The translations under genes were made by a program, and so were the position numbers. The notes below the pieces were generated by a model that saw only the letters and a program-made list of their open reading frames with translations, was not told where the DNA came from and searched no databases. From Semisulcospira habei (lineage: Eukaryota; Mollusca; Gastropoda; Semisulcospiridae): a DNA stretch of 64,000 nt. The stretch is taken from NCBI GenBank assembly GCA_036245525.1, contig BTPG01000003.1, positions 163,519,607 to 163,583,606 on the forward strand, in the 5' to 3' direction. Positions 31,901 through 42,700 of this stretch are shown piece by piece; within the stretch, counting starts at the first letter, position 1, and each line of letters starts with the position of its first letter.

Positions 31901-32469
31901 TGTCAGCCCGAGGATCTGTGTTTAGGTCTTCCGCAGAAATTAGCGTGCACTTATGTTACGAATAAGAAGCTAGCGCTGAAATATTTATGCAGTATGGTTG
32001 CGTCTCTGTTCATGTAAATTCTCTTTGTTTTGCCTCTGTGAAGGAAAACAAAGAGAATTATTTTACGTATACAAAAAATCCCGCGTAATTAGTCAGCCTT
32101 ATCAGTGACGCTTTTGTCCTCAGGATAATGTAAGACTGATAACTATGCGGGATAATTTCGTGACATGTAAATTGTAAGGATAAAAACAGTTAAAAAAAAA
32201 AACTAAAACCCACAAAACAGACAAATGTTTTGAGACATTAAAATGGGACGTCGGACAGAATTTTTGTATTGATATCCTATGTGTTTTTCAATGTGTTTTT
32301 CCATCAGACATTTGTATAATGCGTTGCTAGTCCCTTGGACCACCAACAGAAAATATTGGTAAAGGGGGGGGGGGGGGGGGGGGGGAGGGCGAGGTATGAG
32401 GGGGAGGGGGAGGGGATTGACATTTTTTTTGCGTGTCACACCGGCGTTACCAACAATGGTGTAAGTTGA
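31901..32469. other. No gene seen; small hairpin and poly-G
   Basis: Small inverted repeat AATTCTCTTTGTTTT with complement at 32018-32060. A poly-G run at 32366-32391 precedes GAGGG repeats. Confidence 0.45.
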
Positions 32470-32553
32470 ATTTAACTCCTAAACTCCCAGAACTAAATGA
32501 CTTCCTTTTTATAGAATGGAAGTCATTTAGATCTGGGAGTTTACAAGTTAAAT
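32470..32553. repeat. Hairpin, arms about 36 bp
   Basis: AATTTAACTCCTAAACTCCC onward pairs with GGGAGTTTACAAGTTAAAT; inner AACTAAATGACTTCC pairs with GGAAGTCATTTAG. Each arm contains a TTAA near its end, so a TTAA element is possible. Confidence 0.8.
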
Positions 32554-32588
32554 GTACCAATGGGAAAAACAATCTTTTTGTGTGAAAA

Positions 32589-32795
32589 TTAACCCATTCA
32601 GCCCTGACGCATTACATCACGAGACGGGTCGACCATGATAATTCAAGGGTAGTGCGCTTGGCGCCTGTCGGCGCAAAGCTAATCTGGCACTACCCTTAAA
32701 TTATCATGGTCTATCCATCTCCTGCAACAGGTGCCTATTCGTTAGATGACGCCTCCAAAATTTGGGAAATACGTGCGTCGGGCTGAATGAGTTAA
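32589..32795. mobile_element. H1c TTAA element
   Basis: TTAACCCATTCAGCCC to GGGCTGAATGAGTTAA. Hairpin about 32629-32712 with a left-arm deletion (GGTAGTGCGCTTGGCGCC). Confidence 0.9.
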
Positions 32796-32865
32796 TGCTT
32801 GTGCTGACGCTACATGCACATTGCCATGGAAATAAAGACTTCTGTAGCTCAACTTCGCGTATTTA

Positions 32866-33007
32866 CAAGGTCGGACATAAGAAACGTCTGACCCCACTTT
32901 TAGAATTCCGATATAGCAACAATAAAAACTGGAATCAGACCAAAAAGGTGATTGCCAAAAACACTGGGCCCCCATGGCGACTTCTTGTATCCGAAGTTTA
33001 CTTTACC
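32866..33007. mobile_element. Decayed pogo/mariner-like MITE
   Basis: Left TACAAGGTCGGACATAAG; right CTTCTTGTATCCGAAGTTTA. Matches the end pattern at 27552 and 59495. Confidence 0.45.
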
Positions 33008-33011
33008 ATTC

Positions 33012-33105
33012 TTAACCCTCTTGCTGTCAGTAGCGTTTTTTTTGTCGCGATGATTCCTGCAGGAATCATCGAGACAAAAACCCCTACCAACAACCACAGG
33101 GTTAA
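33012..33105. mobile_element. H3 TTAA element, intact
   Basis: TTAACCCTCTTGCTGTCAGT to ACAACCACAGGGTTAA, 94 bp. Core TTTTGTCGCGATGATTCCTG and its complement with no loop. Confidence 0.9.
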
Positions 33106-33218
33106 AAATCTACAAATATGTGCAGTCACAAAGCAGCACATGCAGTGTTTTGGTTGATCTGAATGGCAACATTTTGAAATTCTGCATATTCAAATGATGG
33201 ATCAAAATGTGTGCGTTA

Positions 33219-33339
33219 AACGGCCCATTGCTCAAAAACGCCATCGGGCCGACGTCGGCCGCCGCCGTTGTCCCGACCACAGCTGTGCGCGGGCCTATGG
33301 CGGCCGACATCGCCGATGGCCTTTTGCGCAATGGGCGCA
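33219..33339. repeat. H5 GC-rich hairpin
   Basis: CGGCCCATTGCTCAAAAACG, ATCGGGCCGACGTCGGCC, imperfect apex, return CGGCCGACATCGCCGATGGC and TTTTGCGCAATGGGCG. CpG-rich. Confidence 0.82.
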
Positions 33340-33687
33340 TACTAATCATGGTGGATACGCCTTTTTTTTTTTGTTATGTAAACAACCGGAGGAAAACTGC
33401 CTGCAACCGCCAACCCACGCGTTCCATGACAATAGTCTTTGGAACTGATTAAACTTAGCCTGAGCGTGGCGCACAGGCGCCAGCTGTCAATAATGCATTA
33501 AAATCATAAATGTCAGTTGCTGTACGTGCATGCATATTCATGACTACGGAAAGTTTGCAGTGAAAATCGCATAGTAATGGTTTTGTTGGGGCGATGCCAT
33601 CGTACACGCACGTGTAGTGTGCCATTGCTGATGTAATTTAGACTGCAATGTTTGGAACTGAACTGAACGGCCTCGTGTTCATGCGAT
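33340..33687. other. Unassigned sequence
   Basis: No supported feature. Confidence 0.4.
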
Positions 33688-33855
33688 TTAACCCGTTCGG
33701 TGCCAATTGACGCAAAAGTTGTGTTTCTATAATCTTCGTTGATTCAACACAAAGAGCCGGAGCTGTCCTACGAACATGGATTTAAAGCGGTGTCAGCTAT
33801 GCCTCTTGCAGTTGGGTGGCGTTCCGATTTTTTCGATCAACACTAAACGGGTTAA
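33688..33855 (-). mobile_element. H2 TTAA element with one arm deleted
   Basis: TTAACCCGTTCGGTGCCAAT to CACTAAACGGGTTAA. Only one arm of the hairpin survives (CAGCTATGCCTCTTGCAGTT). Confidence 0.78.
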
Positions 33856-33869
33856 AAATGCAGATGCGA

Positions 33870-36268
33870 GGGTTCATGAGCGGGTTCTTTGCTTCCTACC
33901 GACTCTACTCGTTTTCCTGCGCCTTGGATTGGCGAGATTATCCAGTGTCGACTTTGCCCTGCTTTAAAACAACAACAACAACAAACAGAACTTTGCGTCC
34001 ACTGGCAGGCAAGGAGTTAATGGGCAGAAACACAGTCTGCGTCCACTGGCAGGCAAGGAGTTAATGGGCAAAAACACAGTCTGCGTCCACTGGCAGGCAA
34101 GGAGTTAATGGGCAGAAACACAGTCTGCGTTCACTGGCAGGCAAGGAGTTAATGGGCAGAAACACAGTCTGCGTCCACTGGCAGGCAATGAGTTAATGGG
34201 CAGAAACACAGTCTGCGTCCACTGGCAGGCAATGAGTTAATGGGCAGAAACACAGTCTGCGTCCAATGGCAGGCAATGAGTTAATGGGCAGAAACACAGT
34301 CTGCGTTCACTGGCAGGCAAGGAGTTAATGGGCAGAAACACAGTCTGCGTCCACTGGCAGGCAAGGAGTTAATGGGCAGAAACACAGTCTGCGTCCACTG
34401 GCAGGCAAGGAGTTAATGGGCAGAAACACAGTCTGCGTCCACTGGCAGGCAAGGAGTTAATGGGCAGAAACACAGCCTGCGTCCAATGGCAGGCAAGGAG
34501 TTAATGGGCAGAAACACAGTCTGCGTCCACTGGCAGGCAAGTAGTTAATGGGCAGAAACACAGTGTGCGTCCAATGGCAGGCAAGGAGTTAATGGGCAGA
34601 AACACAGTCTGCGTCCACTGGCAGGCAATGAGTTAATGGGCAGAAACACCCCATTCTGCGTCCACCGGCAGGCAAGGAGTTAATGGGCAGAAACACAGTC
34701 TGCGTCCACTGGCAGGCAATGAGTTAATGGGCAGAAACACATTCTGCGTCCACTGGCAGGCAAGGAGTTAATGGGCAGAAACACAGTCTGCGTCCACTGG
34801 CAGGCAATGAGTTAATGGGCAGAAACACATTCTGCGTCCACTGGCAGGCAAGGAGTTAATGGGCAGAAACACAGTCTGCGTCCACTGGCAGGCAAGGAGT
34901 TAATGGGCAGAAACACAGTCAGCGTCCACTGGCAGGCAATGAGTTAATGGGCAGAAACACAGTCTGCGTCCACTGGCAGGCAAGGAGTTAATGGGCAGAA
35001 ACACAGTCTGCGTTCACTGGCAGGCAATGAGTTAATGGGCAGAAACACAGTCTGCGTCCACTGGCAGGCAAGGAGTTAATGGGCAGAAACACAGTCTGCG
35101 TCCACTGGCAGGCAATGAGTTAATGGGCAGAAACACAGTCTGCGTCCACTGGCAGGCAATGAGTTAATGGGCAGAAACACAGTGTGCGTCCACTGGCAGG
35201 CAAGGAGTTAATGGGCAGAAACACAGTCCGCGTCCACTGGCAGGCAAGGAGTTAATGGGCAGAAACACAGTCTGCGTCCACTGGCAGGCAAGGAGTTAAT
35301 GGGCAGAAACACAGTCTGCGTCCACTGGCAGGCAAGGAGTTAATGGGCAGAAACACAGTCTGCGTTCACTGGCAGGCAATGAGTTAATGGGCAGAAACAC
35401 AGTCTGCGTCCAATGGCAGGCAAGGAGTTAATGGGCAGAAACACAGTCTGCGTTCACTGGCAGGCAATGAGTTAATGGGCTGAAACACAGTCTGCGTCCA
35501 CTGGCAGGCAATGAGTTAATGGGCAGAAACACAGTCTGCGTCCAATGGCAGGCAATGAGTTAATGGGCAGAAACACAGTCTGCGTCCACTGGCAGGCAAT
35601 GAGTTAATGGGCAGAAACACAGTCTGCGTTCACTGGCAGGCAATGAGTTAATGGGCAGAAACACAGTGTGCGTCCAATGGCAGGCAAGGAGTTAATGGGC
35701 AGAAACACAGTCTGCGTTCACTGGCAGGCAATGAGTTAATGGGCAGAAACACAGTCTGCGTCCACTGGCAGGCAATGAGTTAATGGGCAGAAACACATTC
35801 TGCGTCCACTGGCAGGCAATGAGTTAATGGGCAGAAACACAGTCCGCGTCCACTGGCAGGCAATGAGTTAATGGGCAGAAACACAGTCTGCGTCCACTGG
35901 CAGGCAATGAGTTAATGGGCAGAAACACAGTCTGCGTTCACTGGCAGGCAAGGAGTTAATGGGCAGAAACACAGTCTGCGTTCACTGGCAGGCAAGGAGT
36001 TAATGGGCAGAAACACAGTCTGCGTCCACTGGCAGGCAATGAGTTAATGGGCAGAAACACAGTCCGCGTCCACTGGCAGGCAAGGAGTTAATGGGCAGAA
36101 ACACAGTCTGCGTTCACTGGCAGGCAAGGAGTTAATGGGCAGAAACACAGTGTGCGTCCACTGGCAGGCAAGGAGTTAATGGGCAGAACTGAACACAGTC
36201 TGCGTCCACTGGCAGACAAGGAGTTAATGGGCAGAAACACAGTCTGCGTTCACTGGCAGTTAAGAGGT
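33870..36268 (+). mobile_element. H2 element enlarged by terminal satellite
   Basis: 33870-34003 matches the right half of the H2 element at 56950-57142 (GGGTTCATGAGCGGGTTCTT, CCTTGGATTGG, GACTTTGCCCTGCTTT). The array 34004-36241 follows, and the last unit 36242-36268 ends with an H2-type terminus, CACTGGCAGTTAAGAGG. I infer one H2 element whose right end was tandemly amplified in place. Confidence 0.72.
34004..36262 (+). repeat. 44-bp satellite, about 51 units
   Basis: Unit GGGCAGAAACACAGTCTGCG plus TCCACTGGCAGGCAAGGAGT plus TAAT. Variation is concentrated at CAAGGAG/CAATGAG, GTCCACTGG/GTTCACTGG/GTCCAATGG and GTCTGCG/GTGTGCG. Units are otherwise nearly identical; small irregularities occur at 34650 and 36187. 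Each unit keeps a TTAA. Confidence 0.97.
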
Positions 36269-36274
36269 TATTGG

Positions 36275-36705
36275 GGCGGTCCGTGGCGCAGTGGTTAAGA
36301 CGCCTGCCACCAATGCTAAAGGTGTGAGGTTCGATACCGGGTTCCGGCGTCGGACTTTTCTCCTCTAGTAAGTGTCACCGTTAATTCGGGCGAACCGTCG
36401 GGGGTTCTTTTTCCGGGTACTCCGGCTCTGTTTCTCCCCCTCCGCTTTGGTACCGGTTTCAGGCCACTTCCGCATAACTTTCAAATACAAGCGATCAAAA
36501 TTTCCGAAACTTCAGTAGCTGAGCTAACCCTTCGCACCACGTGAATGTCCTGCGTTTGGCTTGTACTGTATTTGTCTTCAGAGTGAATGCGTGTGTGTCA
36601 CGTGAGCGTGCGTGTTGGGTGCAGTTCGCGGCGCTTTGAGCCGACTCGCAGAATTGGGAAAAAGCGCCTATATAATAACCGGTATTATTATTATAGTATT
36701 ATTAA
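36275..36705 (+). mobile_element. tRNA-derived SINE
   Basis: Head with RNA polymerase III boxes: A box TGGCGCAGTGGTTAAGA (36284-36300) and B box GGTTCGATACC (36328-36338), 28 bp apart as in tRNA genes. A unique body follows (CGGGTACTCCGGCTCTGTTT, then AAAAAGCGCCTATATAATAA) and the tail ends in ATT repeats. It lacks a plausible full tRNA 3' half, so it is a SINE. It sits right at the end of the 44-bp satellite. Confidence 0.88.
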
Positions 36706-36976
36706 TAACCGCACGTGACACATGTTTGTGCGTTGACACGGCGTGGGCCTGTTGCAGTGAGTGCTGAAAATGTGTACTGTGTTTGAATATCGGCGCAGCG
36801 CCGATGGCAGACCGCCCTCAGCTGGGCATTATATTAATGGGTGAGCCATGCGTTAGCTGCTGCAAGTCTAAAGGGTGTGCGAGATGAATGGAATAGAGGC
36901 GGGGAAGGGGGTGGAGGGTGGGGAGGAATGAGTGACAGGCGTGGGGGTGTATGGTGTGTGACTGGATTAAGTTGGC
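36706..36976. other. Unassigned sequence
   Basis: G-rich GGGGAGG stretch at 36900-36950. No gene supported. Confidence 0.4.
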
Positions 36977-37195
36977 TTAATCCGTTCGTCCCTGTCACAC
37001 TGCGGTATGGTGTGGATATCGACCATGCTAGTGCACGAGTGGTGCCAGAATAGCTTGGCGCCTATAGGCGCCAAGCTATTCTGGTACCACTCTTGCACTA
37101 GCATGATCGATCAGTCCCTTGGACTGTGATCTCCAAATGACTACTCCGCAATAGAAAAGTTGCGATTTTCTAACGTTGGACCCTGAATATTGACT
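36977..37195. mobile_element. H1 TTAA element with variant core
   Basis: Left TTAATCCGTTCGTCCC; right end unclear. Hairpin 37014-37110: both arms read GCTAGTGCACGAGTGGTGCC (complement on the right, AGAG for GAGT at one place) in place of GATAGTTCAAGGGTGGTGCC. Apex GGCGCCTATAGGCGCC is unchanged. Confidence 0.82.
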
Positions 37196-37380
37196 GAACG
37201 GAGGTAACAATGTAGAGTCTCTCTTTATGCGTGTATAAGAAAGCTTAGTCTAACGTTGCACGCTATGGTGCCTTCACTGTCCGCAGCGTCCCCAGGTTTA
37301 TTTTGCATGGCAGGCCGGCTGATGGCATACAGTCAATACTAAATGCAGGCATTCTGTTGTAAACCCTGGTTTTTCCTTTA

Positions 37381-37884
37381 AGGCCCCGCCACACATGCCC
37401 GATTTTGAGTCCGATTCTTGAGCAGTTTCGAATCGGATTGTGATCGGACCGGACAACATAAACGTGTGCACTGCCACACATTCCCCGCCGACTTTTTTTT
37501 TAGGCGACTGGTTTGAATCGAAGATCAAGGTCGTACCTGTTCAGCGAAATGGCTGCTGGTTTTGACAGTGATGATGATGTGCTTGCATTATCAGCAGTTT
37601 TGCATCATAATCGGGAAGAGACGGGCGAAACATTGGCAACGAAGGTGGTACTGATCTTCCGCCATTTCAAACTGAAACGACTCACATGCTTTGCGAGACG
37701 CGCTCTGATTGGTTGAAGCGTACAATCGGCGGGGCCGATTCGGATCGGAAAAATAGAGCAGGTTCTAGACACCCGATTGCTAGCCGATTGGGATCGGATC
37801 GGATATATGACGTCATCCGATCGCAATCGGATCAGAATCGGCTTCAAAATCGCCGGGGCACAACCGGCATGTGTGGCTGGGCCT
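37381..37884 (+). mobile_element. PIF/Harbinger-like element, 504 bp
   Basis: Target duplication TTA at 37378-37380 and 37885-37887. Terminal inverted repeats start AGGCCCCGCCACACATG and end CATGTGTGGCTGGGCCT; the next inner blocks (ATTTTGAGTCCGATTC and GAATCGGCTTCAAAAT) also pair. Subterminal regions are full of ATCGGA/TCCGAT motifs, possible transposase binding sites. A 3-bp TWA duplication is characteristic of PIF/Harbinger. Confidence 0.78.
37551..37716 (+). pseudogene. Possible truncated transposon ORF
   Basis: ATG at 37551 opens a 55-residue frame starting MAAGFDSDDDVLALSAVL, acidic, inside the Harbinger-like element. It could be the N-terminus of the parental transposase or the MYB-like partner protein left after internal deletion. 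No domain is recognisable, so this is weak. Confidence 0.35.
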
Positions 37885-37887
37885 TTA

Positions 37888-38427
37888 CGTGCATCGCCGG
37901 ATTGTCGAAAGGAGTGTTGCTGCCCGGACGGCTAAAATCCCACAACTGCCATAACTGTTCAAAGAAACTCGTCTGCAACAGACGGTTACCAACCGCTACC
38001 CACAGGTCTAGCTAAGGCTCATTTAGACCCAGGATAATTCAGTTCAGCAGACGTCATCATGTGAAGTAATTTGCCATTGACTTGGCTCAGTTTATTAAAT
38101 TCAACTCTATCTGCACGAGCTACAGCTAAAAAAATGATGTTTGTCCTAACGGCTGCGTAGCGCTAACATGTGTGATTACGCATGTCCATTTCGTGCAGCG
38201 CGTCTAAAATGCCGCAGAGTTCATTAGGTGTGTCGACAAAGGCATATAATCACAACAAACGCTATTGTTGCTGCATTTTGTCCTCAGATTTACGCCTTAG
38301 GGTATTTTAAGCAATATACAATCAACCGGACACCTGTCAAACAATATAAATATAACATACACATGTCCATCTAGCAACAGACATTCTCCGATGTCGGGAC
38401 CGGCGTTCGCGGATCACGTTAACCAAT
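37888..38427. other. Unassigned sequence
   Basis: No supported feature. Confidence 0.4.
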
Positions 38428-38656
38428 TTAACCCCACTAATTTTGGGAGGTGTAGCTAACGACTGTGTACCAGATGCAGGAGATGGACCGACCATGATAA
38501 TTCAAGGGTAGTGCCAGATTAGCTTGGCGCCTGAAGGCGCCAAGCTAATCTGGCACTGCCCTTGAATTATCATGGTGACGCCAAGCTAATCTCCTGCATC
38601 ATGTACACAGTCGTTAGGTTACACCTCCGAAATGGCGTTGGGGCTAAATGGGTTGA
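38428..38656. mobile_element. H1c TTAA element
   Basis: Left TTAACCCCACTAATTTTGGG; right GTTGGGGCTAAATGGGTTGA (TTGA for TTAA). Hairpin about 38487-38575, near-perfect, apex GGCGCCTGAAGGCGCC. A second inverted layer pairs the flanks (AACGACTGTGTAC with GTACACAGTCGTT), so nearly the whole element folds. Confidence 0.9.
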
Positions 38657-39041
38657 AATGGGTGTTTGGAGACAGGCACGTGCCGATGGGCGGCAGCTGG
38701 AGATGGCGTCTCGTATTAATGGGGTGGTAAATGTCGTGCGTGGTCGTATTCCGGGTGTACCAGCTGTTCGAGAGCGTGAGCGGGGTGAATGGGTGGAAAG
38801 GAGGGTCAGGCGGGGCTGTGGATACGTGTGTCCTACCCCACCGCAACAAATCGTATGACAGCTATATGTTTAAGCTAACTAAACGCAGTCACCACACCAT
38901 GGCCCCAACCCTCACCATCCCACTGGGTTTATTTGGTATAACGTGACATTATCCAGCCAATAAAAGGTTAATGGTTCGAAATATCTAATCTTTTAATTCC
39001 TTTAATATGATCATGCTCAAAAGGGTTAACTTAACTTTTGT

Positions 39042-39200
39042 TTAACCGTTTTCATTCTGACACACTACTGCTTGAAATTAAATTGAACAAGATAGTTCAA
39101 GGGTGGTGCCACAATAGCTTGGCGCCTGAGGCGCCAAGCATTGTGGCACCACCCTTGAAACATAACGGTACATCTATCTCCTAATCTGTAATGTAGCATT
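39042..39200. mobile_element. H1d TTAA element, right end lost
   Basis: Left TTAACCGTTTTCATTCTGAC; hairpin 39087-39170 with both arms changed to GGTGCCACAAT and ATTGTGGCACC (usual CAGAAT). Related to the copies at 54895 and 59203. Confidence 0.8.
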
Positions 39201-39510
39201 CGTAAGACAATAAGCAATTTTTTTTAAAAGAAAAAAAAAAAAGAAGAAGAAATGAGCCACCTTATGAAATAAGTTAATCACAAAATTTGATTGCTGTAAA
39301 ATACAGACTTCCCTGCTCTTTTCTCTTTGACTACGCAGGAGAGTTCCCACGACGCACATCGGGGGCAATAAAACACCTCTGTTAGGTGTGCCCACTCACG
39401 TGAATTGTGAAAAGAAGGGCAGAACTTGTTAGTGGAGACAAGATAACATTGAGAACCTATTTTATCGGCGACTAAAGCAGTCATCACATCATACCGCCAA
39501 CCCTCACCAA

Positions 39511-39580
39511 CTGCAAGAGGCAAAGAACCTTATGAGCCCCAGCAGATGCGCGGCCTCATAAGGTTCTTTGCCACTTGCTG
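39511..39580. mobile_element. H2 hairpin core, variant
   Basis: GCAAGAGGCAAAGAACCTTA, apex CAGATGCGCG, return TAAGGTTCTTTGCCACTTGC. Both arms have AAAGAACCTTATGAG instead of ATAGATCCTCATGAG. Confidence 0.82.
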
Positions 39581-39639
39581 ACCCTACTCATGTACGTGTC
39601 ACTTGCACTGAGATTATTCGGTACAGAATTTGCATTGCT

Positions 39640-39851
39640 TTAACTCATTCTATCCCAACACCGAAATCCTTGAAATTTTGCCGTTGTCCTCTAAAGACTG
39701 CATTGCAGTGCAGGTCACAGATCGACCATGATATTTCAAGGGTGATGCCAGAATAGCTTGGCGCCTATCGGCGCCAAGCTATTCTGGCATTACCCTTGAA
39801 CTATCATGGTCGATCCTTAACTTCCTGTGTGTCTGGGGTAGAATGAGTTAA
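39640..39851. mobile_element. H1a TTAA element, intact
   Basis: TTAACTCATTCTATCCC to GGGGTAGAATGAGTTAA; hairpin about 39720-39812, apex GGCGCCTATCGGCGCC. Inverted relative to 27283. Confidence 0.93.
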
Positions 39852-39968
39852 AAAGACGCAATTTTGACATGGAAGGGGTTATCAGGGGTAGAATCACGAT
39901 CAGCGCCCACCGACAGTTAAGAGATGATTAACCGTACACTAGCTTATCTAATTATTTATGTATCATTA

Positions 39969-39980
39969 TGTGTGTGTGTG

Positions 39981-40037
<57 letters not shown>
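39969..40037. repeat. (GT)n microsatellite
   Basis: GT run with one CGTTTG interruption. Confidence 0.95.
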
Positions 40038-40041
<4 letters not shown>

Positions 40042-40724
40042 GGCCAGAATGTGTTAATTTTCCTTTTCTCGTGCTTGTATTCAAACAAACAAACAAACAA
40101 ACAAAAGACTCATTTCATAATTATAAAGGCATCGTACCTGTATAAACTTTAAAACTTGAAAACACATAAATGTGGTTGCTTCCCTTAGTCCGTGTTGCGT
40201 GTGAAATACACTCTGGACACACGGTAGCTCCAAGATCGGCGAAGGAAACAAGTCTCCCAAGACATACGCTATCGTCCATGGCAAAAAGTAATAGCCTACA
40301 TCAGTGGGGGCCCGGGGGAGGGGGGGGGGGGAGAGAAGACAGCGTGCATACTACTTTCAGCCTTAGGGTTAGGGGCAGGAGGGTGTGTGTGGTTGGGGGG
40401 GGGGGGGGGCGGGGCGGGCAGGGGGCGGGAGAGGGGGCTGGGGAAGTGGGGTCGATAAACTTCATGCATAGAAATGATTTTTTTTCCTCTGTATTTTTTT
40501 TTCTTCTACTTTTTTTTCTCCAAAAATATTCTGCCCCTTCCCCAGTACATTTTTATGGGGAGATAGATCTCGTTCGTCCCCCCCCCCCCCCCCAACAATT
40601 TCTCGGTTCCTACGTCACTTTCGTCAGCCACATCATCCTAAAGTTATGTCACTTTTGTTCTACACCCTCGCTGATTGCACTTCTAATTGATGCGCTCGAG
40701 TGCGTTCGGCAACCCGTCACAGCA
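40038..40724. other. No gene seen; G-rich tracts
   Basis: Poly-G and GGGGCGGG stretches at 40314-40450 and a C run at 40577-40593. Pro- or Gly-rich frames are artefacts. Confidence 0.45.
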
Positions 40725-40913
40725 GGAAACACACAAACACCACCGAACTGCAAGAGGCAAAAAACCTCATGAGCCCCTGCAGTTGCGCCGCGGGGGCTCA
40801 TTAGATTCTTTGCCTCTTGCCGGCTATTCTTTACGTCTGTGTACCTGGCGTGGATGGGGTTATTTGGTGCTGAACTTGTCACTGTTTATGTACGCTGGCA
40901 GTAAATGGGTTAA
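40725..40913 (+). mobile_element. H2 TTAA element, left end decayed
   Basis: Hairpin 40747-40821 (GCAAGAGGCAAAAAACCTCA to TTCTTTGCCTCTTGC); right end CGCTGGCAGTAAATGGGTTAA at 40913. Confidence 0.78.
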
Positions 40914-41649
40914 CCCGCGTGTCCATGAAGCGCGAACGGTACACGTGGCAGCAGGCACAAGGCTGGTTCTGTGCTACCGTGACAGTCCCAACCGCCCTTT
41001 CTTCCCGTTCGCGCTGTTTTTCGCGTTAGTTTATTTCAGTGGCAATATCATTTTTCATTTGGGTGGGGTGGGGCAGCGGGGGAAAGGGGGGGGGGGGGGG
41101 CGTGGGGTGGGTGGGTGAGGCACAGTTCAACCTTCGTTCAATGACACAAAGCGACAGTTCCCACCCACCCCCCCCCCCCACCCCACCCCCACACACACAC
41201 ACAAACACCCCCAACACCACCCCCCCCCAAAAAAAAAAAAAATAAAAAAAAAAGAGAAAAGAAAAAAAAAAGAAAAAATAAATAAAAAAAATAATAAAAA
41301 AAATAAAAAAAAATTAAATAAAATAAAAAAATCAAGCATATAAATAACACTTTCATTAATATAAATTGATCTTAATTTGGGGGTGGGGGGTGGGGGTGGG
41401 GGGGGGGGAGACAGAGAGAAGGGAGAACACTATATTTTCATTCCCCCCCCCCCCCCCTAATTCTTACACCGCTGTAATAATGTGATAACAAAATATTATA
41501 CTTTTCGAGCTGTTACGAAAGACCTTTTATTGTCTTAGCTGTCACATCTGATGGCGGCTTTGTACTTTACTTTGCGAATCCTGTGTAGTCAGTTTGGCAT
41601 CCTATGAACACCTTATGCCGGTCATGTGTACTTCAACTAGATTACACCA
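40914..41649. other. No gene seen; homopolymer-rich
   Basis: G-rich at 41060-41115, C-rich at 41160-41228, A-rich at 41229-41335, G-rich at 41378-41412, C run at 41443-41457. Nothing coding. Confidence 0.45.
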
Positions 41650-41738
41650 AACCCTGTGCGTGTCGGTAGCGGTTTTTGTCGCGATGATTCCTACAGGATT
41701 CATCGCGACAAAAGCCGCTGCCGACACGCAAAGGGCCG
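41650..41738. mobile_element. H3 hairpin element, ends decayed
   Basis: GTGCGTGTCGGTAGCGGTTT, core TTGTCGCGATGATTCCTAC, complete return arm to GCTGCCGACACGCAAAGGG. Both arms share GTGTCGG where the family has CTGTCGG. Confidence 0.8.
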
Positions 41739-41897
41739 CTAAAAATAAAAAGTTCTTAAAAATTGGGAGGCGATCATAAAACATGTACCGTCTGGTGTTT
41801 ACCTTGTGCTTGCCCAGTGCACATGTGCGCTGTGTGCCTATTTGGGTTTCGGTATCTGAAAACTACAGAAGAAAGTAATAAAAATGTGAACCAGCTG

Positions 41898-41955
41898 TGG
41901 GAGATGGATCGGCTGTGATAGTGTAATGATAGTGCCAGATTAGCTTGGCACCTTC
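41898..41955. mobile_element. H1c left arm fragment
   Basis: GAGATGGATCGGCTGTGATA, TAGTGCCAGATTAGCTTGGC. Right arm missing. Confidence 0.6.
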
Positions 41956-42067
41956 CTGACACACTCAATGTATAATTGAGAACAACAGGAACTGACGTAA
42001 CAGAAATCTGTTTGGAAATCAGAACTAAGTCAAAATTGCACTGACGTGTTCCAACGAAAACAGTGGG

Positions 42068-42115
42068 TTTAAAGGCTCGGACACACGTGCGATATATCAT
42101 GTTTGTCCGGGCTTT
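42068..42115. mobile_element. Collapsed TIR pair
   Basis: TTTAAAGGCTCGGACACACG and CATGTTTGTCCGGGCTTTTA face each other with almost no interior, as if a TIR element had lost its middle. Ends resemble the Harbinger-like TIR at 37381. Confidence 0.45.
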
Positions 42116-42632
42116 TAATCCACTGCTTTCCGGAAATTGTCTGTTATAAATGTATCACAAAAAAAAAAAACCAAAAAAAAACCAACAAACAAACAAATTC
42201 TGGTTGCTTCGGTTACTGATGACAGTTTAGATGGACTTGAAGATTATGTTAGCTAGCATGACACCCGGCCACTGACCCTCTCCATTCGCCCATTCTTCCC
42301 CCACACCCCCATCGCCCAAACCGCCCTACCAAAAAGCAAAACAAAACAAAACAAGCAGAATAAAAGGGTCAAGTCTCTTTATTGTTTCATATACCTGTTT
42401 GGTTATTCTATATTTTTGCTGTATGCTGATCTGTGTCGCTGTTGATGCTGTTGGAAAACTGTCTTTGTTTCCTCTGCTGTTTGTTTTGGTTAGCTGTCTG
42501 TTTATGTGCTTTCTTTTCCCAACCTGGGAAGAAGATACACTGAGTGGTCTTTTCTTCATAACACAAAATTCCATTGTGGACGTTACCACCTCTGCTGAGC
42601 ATGGGAGGTGATTTACAAGGCTTGGTCCTCAT
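42116..42632. other. Unassigned sequence
   Basis: A-rich tracts only; no supported feature. Confidence 0.4.
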
Positions 42633-42700
42633 CCGCAAGAGGCACAGATTCTCATGAGCCCCTGCGACAGCAGGGGATCATGAGAATCTGAACCTCTTGT
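42633..42700. mobile_element. H2 hairpin core
   Basis: CCGCAAGAGGCACAGATTCT, apex CCTGCGACAGCAGG, return AGAATCTGAACCTCTTG. Confidence 0.78.

Noticed and set aside
34004..36262. CRISPR-like array (44-bp regular repeats)
   Set aside because: The repeats are contiguous with no unique spacers, and the setting is eukaryotic; it is a satellite.
36275..36347. Functional tRNA gene
   Set aside because: A and B boxes are present, but the acceptor and anticodon stems cannot be closed convincingly and a SINE body with an ATT tail follows.
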